Shown: in pieces, positions 17,136-24,637 of the stretch
How positions within the stretch are numbered: position 1 is the stretch's first letter
Layout: each line of letters opens with the position of its first letter
Origin: Micromonospora endolithica
Lineage (GTDB): Bacteria; Actinomycetota; Actinomycetes; Mycobacteriales; Micromonosporaceae
Direction: 5' to 3'
Assembly: GCF_003626595.1 (NCBI RefSeq)
Contig: NZ_RBAK01000015.1
Coordinates: 1 to 64,000 of the forward strand
Length of the DNA: 64,000 nucleotides
Made by a program: the position numbers and the translations under genes
Notes under the pieces: model-generated
What the model was told of the DNA's origin: nothing
Databases searched by the model: none
Seen by the model: the letters and a program-made list of their open reading frames with translations, nothing else

Positions 17136-20100
17136 TTGCAGAGAAGAAGATTCGCCGCGTACGGCCTGGTGGTCGGCCTGATCCTGGGGCATCCGGCGGC
17201 TGCCGTCGCCCGGACGCCCGGGGCACCGTCCCCGGTGGACCGCACCACGGCCGTTCCGGCCAACCGGCCCGCCGTCGACGCCGACCAGTCCCGCACCGTC
17301 ACCCTGCTCACCGGCGACCGGGTCACGGTGACCCCGCAGGGGGCGAGCGTGCGTCCCGCCCCCGGTCGGGAGGACATGCGGTTCGTCAACCGCCGTGACC
17401 AGGGGCGCCTGAGCGTCGTACCGCTGGACGCCCTGCCGCTGATCCAGTCCGGACGCGTCGACCGGCGGCTGTTCGACGTGACCGGGCTGATCGCCGCCGG
17501 CTACGACGACGCCCACCGCGACGACCTGCCGCTGCTGGTCGACGGCGGATCCGGCGCGGCCCGGCGGGCGGCGCCGCCCGCCGGCCTCACCGTCACCCGG
17601 GAACTGCCCGCACTGGGGATCACCGTCGCGACGGCACCCAAGCGCGACACCCGCGACGTCTGGACGGCGATCACCCGCGCCGGGAGCGCGCGGATCGGCG
17701 CGGCGGGGGACGCCGACCGGATCTGGCTGGACAGCCGGCGACGGACCACCCTCGACCACAGCGTGGCGCAGATCGGCGCGCCGGCCGCCCACCGGGCGGG
17801 TTTCACCGGCCGGGGCGTGCGGGTCGCGGTGCTCGACACCGGGGTGGACAGCGCCCACCCCGACCTGGCCGGTCGGGTCACGGAGTCGCGCAACTTCACC
17901 GAGGAGACCGCCCCGGGCGACCTGATCGGCCACGGCACCCACGTCGCCTCCATCATCGCCGGTAGCGGGGCCGCCTCCGGCGGCCGCTACCGGGGTGTCG
18001 CCCCGGACGCCACGGTGCTCTCCGGCAAGGTCTGCGAGGGGCTCGGCTGCTCCGACTCGGCCATCCTGGCCGGCATGCAGTGGGCCGCGGTCGAGCAGCG
18101 CGCCGACGTGATCAACCTGAGCCTCGGCGGCTTCGACACCCCCGAGACCGACCCGCTGGAGGAGGCGATCGCCACCCTGACCGCCGAGACCGGCGCCCTC
18201 TTCGTCGTCTCCGCCGGCAACGACGGCACCTTCGCCCCGGTCAGCTCGCCGAGCACCGCCGACGCGGCACTCGCCGTCGGCGCGGTCGACCGGGACGACC
18301 AACTGGCGGACTTCTCCAGCCGGGGTCCCCGGACCGGCGACGAGGGACTGAAGCCCGACCTCACCGCGCCGGGTGTGGAGATCGTCGCCGCCCGTGCCGC
18401 CGAGGGCAGCATCGGCACCCCGGTCGGCGACCGCTACGTCGCACTGTCCGGCACGTCCATGGCGGCACCGCACGTGGCCGGCGCCGCGGCACTGCTCGCC
18501 CAGCAGCACGCCGGCTGGGCGGCCGGTCAACTCAAGGCCACCCTGATGGCCTCCGCCCGGCCGCACCCCGAGCTGACCGCGTACGAGCAGGGCGCCGGCC
18601 GGGTCGACGTGGCGCGCGCCGTCACCCAGACCGTGTCCAGCGACCCGGTCAGTGTCTCCTTCGGCCGGGCGCGCTGGCCGCACGGCGACGACACCCCGGT
18701 CACCCGCACGGTGACCTGGCGGAACGGCGGCACCGAGCCGGTCAGCCTGGACCTGGCCCTGGAGGTGACCGGGCCGGACGGGGCGCCGGCTCCCGCCGGG
18801 ATGTTCGTGCTCGGCGCCCGGCGGGTGACGGTTCCGGCCGGCGGCACCGCCCGGACCACCGTCACCGCCGACACCAGGGTGGGCACGGCGGACGGGTTCT
18901 TCACCGGACGGGTGGTGGCCCGTTCCAGCGCGACCGTGGTGGTCACCCCGGTCGCCGTGCACCGGGAGGTGGAGAGCTACGACGTGACGGTCCGGCACCT
19001 GGACCGGGCCGGCCGGCTCACCGGTGACCACTCCGGCACCCTCGTCGGCCTCGACTCCTACGCGCACTTCGACCTGTACGACCCGGACGGCACGGCGACG
19101 GTCCGGCTGCCGAAGGGCCGGTACGGGCTGGCCGACTACCTCTACGAGATCGACGGCGAGGAGGTCGTCGGGCTCAGCATGATCACGAGGTCGGAGCTGC
19201 TGGTCGACCGGGACCGCACGGTGGTGGCCGACGCCCGCAGGGCGAAGCCGGTGCGGATGAGCGTGCCGCGACGCTCCGCCACGCCGTTGCTGGCCACCGT
19301 CGTCGCGGACTTCCTCGTCGACGACGGCGGCTACAGCTTCACCATGCTCGGCGACGACTTCACCGGTCTCGCCAACCACCACTCCGGTCCGGTGGTCCCG
19401 GCGTCGCGTTTCGTCGGCACGATCGGCAGCCAGTGGGCCGACCGGGAGGCGGAGAGCAGCCCCTACCTCTACGCGCTCACCGAGCCGTTCCCCGGTCGGC
19501 TGCCGACCGGGTTCGACCGCCACTACCGGGCCCGCGACCTGGCCACCGTCACCCACCGGTTCCAGGGCGGGTACGCCGGCCTGGTCGTCGAGCGGACCGT
19601 CTATCCCGAGCTGGAGAACGTCGGCGGCTGGGCGGCGGTCCTGCCCACCGCGCTGCCCGGCCGACGGGTCGAGTACCACAACGCCGCCCCCGGGCTGCGT
19701 TGGTCCTCGGAGTTGGGCATCGGTGAGCCGACAGATGACGGCTGGACCGACATCAAGGCCGTCCTCATCGGTCCGGCGCGCGCCTACCGGCCCGGAAAGC
19801 GGTACGCGCAGACCTGGAACCGGGCGCCGCTGGGCCCGTCGTTCCCGCCGCCACTCTGGCCCGGGTCGGGAATCACCCGCCAGGGGGACCAGATCCTGGT
19901 CGACCTGCCGCTGCACAGCGACGCCGACGGCCATCCCGGCGGCTCGCTGGCCGACACCGCCCACACCAGGCTCTACCGCGACGGCACGCTGGTGGGGGAG
20001 AGCCCCGATCCGGGGTACGGCGGGTTCGAGGTGCCCGCCGGTGCGGCCGACTACCGGCTGGAGGTGCTCAGCCGGCGGAGCTTCACCGACCTGAGCACCG

Positions 20101-20480
20101 AGGTCCACGCCGAGTGGCGGTTCCGCTCGCGGCACGTCACCGGTGACGGGTTCGCCGCGCTGCCGGCCTCGGCGATCCGGTTCGCGCCCCGGCTGGACCG
20201 GGACAACGCCGCGGCGTCCGGCCGGTCGTTCACGATCCCGGTGCGGGTGCAGCGGCAACCCGGTGCGCCGGCGGCCCGGACCGTCGCGCTGACCGTCGAG
20301 GTCTCCTACGACGGCGGGAAGACCTGGCGGTGGGCGCAGGTCCGGCACGGTCGCGACGGGTGGACGGCCACCGTCCGGCATCCCGCCGGGCCGGGCCACG
20401 TCTCCCTGCGGGCCACCGCCCGGGACACCGACGGGGCCACGGTCACCCAGCGGATCATCCAGGCGTACCGGCTGCGGTGA
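17136..20480 (+). CDS. Secreted S8 family serine protease (subtilase)
   Basis: 1114 aa from a TTG at 17136, supported by AAGGGGG just upstream and by the signal peptide that follows directly (RRRFAAYGLVVGLILG, cleavage probably after AAAVA). A propeptide of ~190 residues precedes the catalytic domain. The triad is Asp234 (VLDTGVD), His266 (GHGTHVAS) and Ser441 (SGTSMAAPHV). The ~640 residues after the catalytic domain are beta-rich and resemble the long tails of other actinomycete secreted subtilases, with no cell-wall anchor motif. It probably degrades extracellular protein and could supply peptides to the importer at 1-4 kb; that link is inference. Confidence 0.93.
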   Translation: MQRRRFAAYGLVVGLILGHPAAAVARTPGAPSPVDRTTAVPANRPAVDADQSRTVTLLTGDRVTVTPQGASVRPAPGREDMRFVNRRDQGRLSVVPLDALPLIQSGRVDRRLFDVTGLIAAGYDDAHRDDLPLLVDGGSGAARRAAPPAGLTVTRELPALGITVATAPKRDTRDVWTAITRAGSARIGAAGDADRIWLDSRRRTTLDHSVAQIGAPAAHRAGFTGRGVRVAVLDTGVDSAHPDLAGRVTESRNFTEETAPGDLIGHGTHVASIIAGSGAASGGRYRGVAPDATVLSGKVCEGLGCSDSAILAGMQWAAVEQRADVINLSLGGFDTPETDPLEEAIATLTAETGALFVVSAGNDGTFAPVSSPSTADAALAVGAVDRDDQLADFSSRGPRTGDEGLKPDLTAPGVEIVAARAAEGSIGTPVGDRYVALSGTSMAAPHVAGAAALLAQQHAGWAAGQLKATLMASARPHPELTAYEQGAGRVDVARAVTQTVSSDPVSVSFGRARWPHGDDTPVTRTVTWRNGGTEPVSLDLALEVTGPDGAPAPAGMFVLGARRVTVPAGGTARTTVTADTRVGTADGFFTGRVVARSSATVVVTPVAVHREVESYDVTVRHLDRAGRLTGDHSGTLVGLDSYAHFDLYDPDGTATVRLPKGRYGLADYLYEIDGEEVVGLSMITRSELLVDRDRTVVADARRAKPVRMSVPRRSATPLLATVVADFLVDDGGYSFTMLGDDFTGLANHHSGPVVPASRFVGTIGSQWADREAESSPYLYALTEPFPGRLPTGFDRHYRARDLATVTHRFQGGYAGLVVERTVYPELENVGGWAAVLPTALPGRRVEYHNAAPGLRWSSELGIGEPTDDGWTDIKAVLIGPARAYRPGKRYAQTWNRAPLGPSFPPPLWPGSGITRQGDQILVDLPLHSDADGHPGGSLADTAHTRLYRDGTLVGESPDPGYGGFEVPAGAADYRLEVLSRRSFTDLSTEVHAEWRFRSRHVTGDGFAALPASAIRFAPRLDRDNAAASGRSFTIPVRVQRQPGAPAARTVALTVEVSYDGGKTWRWAQVRHGRDGWTATVRHPAGPGHVSLRATARDTDGATVTQRIIQAYRLR

Positions 20481-20531
20481 GCCGCACCCCTGCGGGTCCG
20501 CGGATTTCCGCGGGCCCGCGGGGGCGGGGTG

Positions 20532-21491
20532 TCAGTCGTTGGCGTGCAGTGCGGCGTTCAGCTCGATGCCCCGGCCGGTCCGCGGCTTCGCCTCCAGCGC
20601 GCCGGTGACCGAGTTGCGCCAGAACAGCAGCCCGTCCATGCCGGACAGCTCCCGGGCCTTGACCACCCGCCCGTCCGGCAGGGCGATCTTCGACGCGGCG
20701 GTGATGTAGCAACCGGCCTCGACCACACAGTCGTCGCCGAGGGAGATGCCCACCCCGGCGTTCGCGCCGACCAGGCTGCGCTGCCCGATGCGGATCCGGT
20801 CGGTGCCACCACCGGAGAGCGTGCCCATGATCGACGCGCCGCCACCGATGTCGGAGCCGTCGCCGACCACCACGCCCTGCACGATCCGGCCCTCGACCAT
20901 CGAGGTGCCCAGCGTGCCGGCGTTGAAGTTCACGAAGCCCTCGTGCATCACCGTGGTGCCGGCGGCCAGGTGCGCGCCCAGGCGGACCCGGTCCGCGTCG
21001 GCGACCCGTACCCCGGACGGCACCACGTAGTCGGTCATCCGGGGGAACTTGTCCACCCCGTACACGCTCAGGTGCCGGCCGGCGGCCCGCTCGATCACCC
21101 GCAGCTCGTCGACCCGCTCCGGCGGGCACGGCCCGGCCGAGGTCCAGGCCACGTTGGCCAGCTTGCCGAAGACGCCGTCGAGGTTGAGCTCGTTGGGTCG
21201 CACCAGGCGGTGGGAGAGCAGGTGCAACCGGAGGTACGCGTCCGGCGCGTCCTTGATCGGGTCGTCCAGCCCGCCGATGACGGTCACCACCTGCACCGTA
21301 CGCAGGCCAGGCAGCGCCCGGTCGCCGATCGCTCCCGGCGGCAGGTCCAGGACGTCCGCCTGGTCCTCGCCCGGGACCAGCGGCAGGTCGCCGAGGCCCA
21401 GCTTGCCGGTCGGGTACCAGGTGTCGAGCACCTGGTCGTCGGCGGTAACGGTGGCCAGGCCGATGCCCCAGGCGGCAACTGCGGACGTCAC
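20532..21491 (-). CDS. dapD: 2,3,4,5-tetrahydropyridine-2,6-dicarboxylate N-succinyltransferase
   Basis: 319 aa from a GTG at 21491 with an AAAGGTGA ribosome binding site. The first ~120 residues form the N-terminal domain. Left-handed beta-helix hexapeptide repeats follow (MHEGFVNFNAGTLGTSMVEG, GDGSDIGGGASIMG), as in mycobacterial DapD. It succinylates tetrahydrodipicolinate, the entry step of the succinylase branch to diaminopimelate. dapE is divergent from it with an 81-bp promoter region between. A much longer reading frame is open upstream but is antisense to dapE and not coding. Confidence 0.95.
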   Translation of the reverse strand: MTSAVAAWGIGLATVTADDQVLDTWYPTGKLGLGDLPLVPGEDQADVLDLPPGAIGDRALPGLRTVQVVTVIGGLDDPIKDAPDAYLRLHLLSHRLVRPNELNLDGVFGKLANVAWTSAGPCPPERVDELRVIERAAGRHLSVYGVDKFPRMTDYVVPSGVRVADADRVRLGAHLAAGTTVMHEGFVNFNAGTLGTSMVEGRIVQGVVVGDGSDIGGGASIMGTLSGGGTDRIRIGQRSLVGANAGVGISLGDDCVVEAGCYITAASKIALPDGRVVKARELSGMDGLLFWRNSVTGALEAKPRTGRGIELNAALHAND

Positions 21492-21559
21492 GGAATCACC
21501 TTTCGTTCGGCACTGCGGGGGGCGGTACGGCTCACTCCTCGCCCGCATCTCCCTGACGG

Positions 21560-21565
21560 TACCGT
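21560..21565 (+). promoter_or_regulatory. -10 box of dapE (leaderless)
   Basis: TACCGT seven bases before the ATG at 21573, with no Shine-Dalgarno sequence between them. Confidence 0.4.
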
Positions 21566-21572
21566 GCCAGCC

Positions 21573-22655
21573 ATGGAGAACCCGCTGACCCCCGAGGTCC
21601 TCGCCGATCCGGTGGCGCTGACCCGCGCACTGGTCGACATGGAGTCCGTCTCCCTCAACGAGAAGGCGATCGCCGACTGTGTCGAGGAGGTGCTGCGCGC
21701 GGTCCCGCACCTGAGCACCTTCCGGCACGGCAACACCGTGATGGCGCGTACCGACCTGGGCCGGGCGCAGCGGGTGGTGCTGGCCGGGCACCTGGACACC
21801 GTCCCGCACAACGACAACTTCCCCTCCACGCTGCGCGGCGACCTGCTCTACGGCTGCGGCACCTCGGACATGAAGTCGGGCGTCGCGTACGCCCTGCACC
21901 TGGCGGTGAGCCTGCCCGAACCGAAGTACGACGTCACCTACTTCTTCTACGAGGCCGAGGAGATCGAGTCGCAGTACAACGGGCTCTTCCTGGTCTCCGA
22001 GGCGCACCCGCAGTGGCTGCGGGCGGACTTCGCGGTGCTGCTGGAGCCGACGTACGGCGTGGTCGAGGCGGGCTGCCAGGGCACCCTGCGGGCGATCGTC
22101 ACCACACACGGCGAGCGCGCCCACTCGGCCCGGTCCTGGCGCGGGGTGAACGCGATCCACGGCGCGGGCGAGGTGCTGCGCCGACTCCAGGCGTACCAGG
22201 CCCGGCGGGTCACCATCGACGGCTGCGAGTACCGGGAGGGGATGAACGCGGTCCGGATCGTCGGCGGGGTGTCCGGCAACGTGATCCCGGACCGGTGCGA
22301 GATCGAGGTCAACTTCCGGTTCGCGCCGGATCGGGACGGCGCGGCGGCCGAGGCCCACGTGCGCGAGGTCTTCGCCGGCTTCGACCTGGCGATCACCGAT
22401 CTGGCCCCGGGTGCCCTGCCGGGGCTGGACAACCCGGCGGCGCGGGAGTTCCTCGCCGCCGTCGGCGCGGCGCCGGTCGGCAAGCTGGGCTGGACGGACG
22501 TGGCCCGCTTCGCCGCGATGGGCGTGCCGGCGCTGAACTTCGGCCCGGGCGATCCCAACCTGGCGCACCACAAGGACGAGCACGTGGAGATCGGCAAGAT
22601 CCGCGACGGCGCGGCCACGCTGCACCGCTGGCTCGGCAGCGCCGTGGCCCGGTAA
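21573..22655 (+). CDS. dapE: Succinyl-diaminopimelate desuccinylase
   Basis: 360 aa, M20 metallopeptidase family. The metal-binding histidine is in LAGHLDTVPHND, the bridging aspartate in CGTSDMKSG, and the catalytic acid pair in YEAEEIES. It hydrolyses N-succinyl-LL-diaminopimelate to LL-diaminopimelate, the precursor of peptidoglycan cross-links and lysine. Together with dapC and the divergent dapD it covers three successive steps in this window. The gene ends at a strong inverted repeat facing a convergent small ORF. Confidence 0.95.
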   Translation: MENPLTPEVLADPVALTRALVDMESVSLNEKAIADCVEEVLRAVPHLSTFRHGNTVMARTDLGRAQRVVLAGHLDTVPHNDNFPSTLRGDLLYGCGTSDMKSGVAYALHLAVSLPEPKYDVTYFFYEAEEIESQYNGLFLVSEAHPQWLRADFAVLLEPTYGVVEAGCQGTLRAIVTTHGERAHSARSWRGVNAIHGAGEVLRRLQAYQARRVTIDGCEYREGMNAVRIVGGVSGNVIPDRCEIEVNFRFAPDRDGAAAEAHVREVFAGFDLAITDLAPGALPGLDNPAAREFLAAVGAAPVGKLGWTDVARFAAMGVPALNFGPGDPNLAHHKDEHVEIGKIRDGAATLHRWLGSAVAR

Positions 22656-22657
22656 CC

Positions 22658-22714
22658 GTCGAGGGCCCGCCCCGGCCGGCCCCGCGGCGGGGGCGTCCGG
22701 GTGGGCCCTCGACG
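22658..22714. terminator. Inverted repeat between dapE and the convergent small ORF
   Basis: CGTCGAGGGCCC (22658-22669) pairs with GGGCCCTCGACG (22703-22714), with a GC-rich loop. It is placed between two convergent stops, so it can serve both strands. Confidence 0.7.
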
Positions 22715-22720
22715 GGTCGG

Positions 22721-22891
22721 TCAGGAGGCGGTGGGGTGGGACGCGGTGGCGGTGGCCAGCGCGTCGGTGTGGTCGTCGGACGGACTGGCGGACGGCTCCA
22801 TCAGGCGGGCCCGGCGGCGCTCGGCCACCACGTCCTGGATCCGCCGCTGCATCTGCCGCCGGATCCGGATCATCTCGCTGTTGCTGATCAC
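22721..22891 (-). CDS. Small charged protein of unknown function
   Basis: 56 aa from a GTG at 22891 behind GGGAGGGAG. The N-terminal half is an arginine-rich amphipathic helix (EMIRIRRQMQRRIQDVVAER) and the C-terminal half is acidic and Thr/Ser/Ala-rich. A small ORF of this kind between dapE and the LOG gene, with a good ribosome binding site and a terminator at its end, is likely real. No known domain is recognised. The operator-like palindrome at 22926-22938 lies 35 bp upstream of its start. Confidence 0.55.
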   Translation of the reverse strand: MISNSEMIRIRRQMQRRIQDVVAERRRARLMEPSASPSDDHTDALATATASHPTAS

Positions 22892-22925
22892 GCTGGCTCC
22901 CTCCCCCGAAGGCGCGTGCCCGAAC

Positions 22926-22938
22926 CATACCGGGTATG
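22926..22938. promoter_or_regulatory. Palindromic operator-like site related to 17073-17089
   Basis: CATAC-CGG-GTATG matches the core CATAC-CCC-GTATG at 17075-17087 in 11 of 13 positions. It sits between the small ORF and the LOG gene in a locally AT-rich stretch, the expected place for a divergent promoter. Confidence 0.4.
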
Positions 22939-23033
22939 TGAATAGTAAGACGTACCAGCAACCGAAATGGTTGCCCGTGATCGCGGACGATTTCGGCCTC
23001 GTCGCCCTGCGCACCCGGCCGGTGCCGCTCCAC

Positions 23034-23039
23034 TACGGT
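23034..23039 (+). promoter_or_regulatory. -10 box of the first LOG gene (leaderless)
   Basis: TACGGT seven bases before the ATG at 23047; no ribosome binding site is seen. Confidence 0.4.
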
Positions 23040-23046
23040 TGCTCCC

Positions 23047-23904
23047 ATGAGCCAGAGCAACGGGCGGGAGACCAGGCGCGCGCCGGGGGCGGAACGACAC
23101 CGGGGTGCGGTCACCCTGCGGCGGCAGGCGGTCAACGACAGCACCGCCGACCAGCGCCTGCTGGACTCGCGCCAGCGGGCCGACTGGAAGACCAAGGACG
23201 CCTGGCGGGCGTTGCGCATCCTGTCCGAGTTCGTCGAGGGCTTCGACACCCTGGCCGACCTGCCCTCGGCGGTCAGCGTGTTCGGCTCCGCCCGCAGCAA
23301 GCCGGACAGCCCGGAGTGTCAGCTGGCCGAGGCGCTCGGGGCCGCCCTGGCCCGGGCCGGTTACGCGGTGATCACCGGTGGTGGCCCGGGCGTGATGGAG
23401 GCGGCCAACCGGGGTGCCAGCGAGGCCGGCGGTCTGTCCGTCGGCCTCGGCATCGAACTCCCCTTCGAGCAGGGCCTCAATGACTGGGTCGACCTCGCCA
23501 TCGACTTCCGGTACTTCTTCGCCCGCAAGACGATGTTCGTCAAGTACGCCCAGGCGTTCGTCGTGTTACCGGGTGGCTTCGGCACCATGGACGAGCTGTT
23601 CGAGGCACTCACCCTCGTGCAGACCGGCAAGGTCACCCGCTTCCCGGTGGTGCTGATGGGCACCGACTACTGGCGGGGCCTGCTGGACTGGCTCCGCGAC
23701 ACCATGGCGGCCGACGGCAAGATCGGTCCGGTGGACCTGGAGTTGATCTGCCTCACCGACGACGTCGACGCCGCGGTCCGGCACATCGTCGAGGCGGAGG
23801 CGGCCCTCTCCGCCGAGCAGGAGGCGGTGCGCCAGGAGGCGGTCGCGGTGACCGCGGCCGACCAGCGGGCCGCCGCCGACGAGGGCGGAAAGGGCCGGGA
23901 CTGA
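23047..23904 (+). CDS. LOG family protein (TIGR00730; nucleotide 5'-monophosphate phosphoribohydrolase type)
   Basis: 285 aa. It has both LOG signatures: GGGPGVMEAANRGA near residue 115 and PGGFGTMDELFE near 180. A basic 40-residue N-terminus and an Ala/Glu-rich C-terminal extension flank the Rossmann domain. LOG proteins cleave the N-glycosidic bond of cytokinin-type or purine nucleotides; the natural substrate in actinomycetes is unclear. It is two bases from a second, shorter LOG gene, so the two are one operon and probably arose by duplication. Confidence 0.9.
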   Translation: MSQSNGRETRRAPGAERHRGAVTLRRQAVNDSTADQRLLDSRQRADWKTKDAWRALRILSEFVEGFDTLADLPSAVSVFGSARSKPDSPECQLAEALGAALARAGYAVITGGGPGVMEAANRGASEAGGLSVGLGIELPFEQGLNDWVDLAIDFRYFFARKTMFVKYAQAFVVLPGGFGTMDELFEALTLVQTGKVTRFPVVLMGTDYWRGLLDWLRDTMAADGKIGPVDLELICLTDDVDAAVRHIVEAEAALSAEQEAVRQEAVAVTAADQRAAADEGGKGRD

Positions 23905-23906
23905 CC

Positions 23907-24452
23907 GTGGCCGCCATCTGCGTGTTCTGCGCCTCCTCCCGTACCCTCGACCAGCGCTTCCTCGACCTGGCCGCCGAGGTCGGCGCGGAACTCGCGCGGC
24001 GCGGACACACCCTGGTCAGCGGCGGTGGCTGCGTCGGCATGATGGGCGCGGTGGCCGACGGCGCGCGGTCCGCCGGCGGTCCGACCCTCGGCGTGATCCC
24101 GCAGGCGCTGGTGGACCTGGAGGTCGCCGACCTCGCCTCCGACGAGCTGCTGGTGACCGACTCGATGGCCAGCCGGAAGACCGTCATGATCGACAAGTCG
24201 GACGCGTTCCTCACCCTGCCTGGCGGCCTCGGCACGCTCGACGAGCTGTTCGAGGTGTGGACCACCGCCACCCTCGCCCTGCACGCGAAGCCGATGGTCG
24301 TCCTGGACGCCGACGGCTTCTACCGCCCCCTGCTCGACTGGCTGCGGGCCCTGACCGACCAGCGGTTCCTCAAGCCCGCCGGCCTGGACCTCCTGACGGT
24401 GGCCCACACCGTCGAAGAGGCCCTGACCGCCCTGGAGTCCCGCCTCACCTGA
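23907..24452 (+). CDS. LOG family protein, second paralogue
   Basis: 181 aa from a GTG at 23907. It begins directly with the Rossmann strand AAICVFCASS and has SGGGCVGMMGAVADGA and PGGLGTLDELFE, so the catalytic Arg/Glu framework of LOG enzymes appears intact (MASRKTVM precedes the second motif). It is the compact form, without the extensions of its upstream paralogue. It ends 42 bp before the 61-bp inverted-repeat element, which may end the transcript. Confidence 0.9.
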   Translation: MAAICVFCASSRTLDQRFLDLAAEVGAELARRGHTLVSGGGCVGMMGAVADGARSAGGPTLGVIPQALVDLEVADLASDELLVTDSMASRKTVMIDKSDAFLTLPGGLGTLDELFEVWTTATLALHAKPMVVLDADGFYRPLLDWLRALTDQRFLKPAGLDLLTVAHTVEEALTALESRLT

Positions 24453-24494
24453 CCCCCCCAACCCCCTCCCTCGCCGGCCTCCCCGCCCCTGGCC

Positions 24495-24555
24495 GGTGAT
24501 CATGGGATTGGCGGGTGGTTCGGAGATCATCTCGACCGTCAACCCCATGATCACC
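24495..24555. repeat. 61-bp interspersed inverted repeat (GATCATG family), copy 2
   Basis: Arms GGTGATCATGGGATT and AACCCCATGATCACC (14 of 15 paired) enclose a 31-nt loop, the same geometry as copies 1 and 3. It lies between the LOG gene end and adnA. Confidence 0.85.
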
Positions 24556-24637
24556 CCGGCGGGGCTGCGGCGGGGCGGGGCGGGGCTGCGGCGGGTCGGG
24601 TGGGGGGCTTGTCGTAGGGGTCTGGTGGGATGGGGGG

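Noticed and set aside
17007..20399. 1130-codon open frame on the minus strand
   Set aside because: It is antisense to the subtilase gene and has Arg/Gly/Pro-rich composition without domains; long antisense frames are expected at this GC content.
21492..23300. Upstream extension of the dapD frame to 922 codons
   Set aside because: The extension is antisense to dapE and the LOG gene; DapD starts at the GTG with a strong ribosome binding site.
23047..24452. A cytokinin biosynthesis locus
   Set aside because: LOG-family genes are common housekeeping genes in actinomycetes and no isopentenyltransferase is present.
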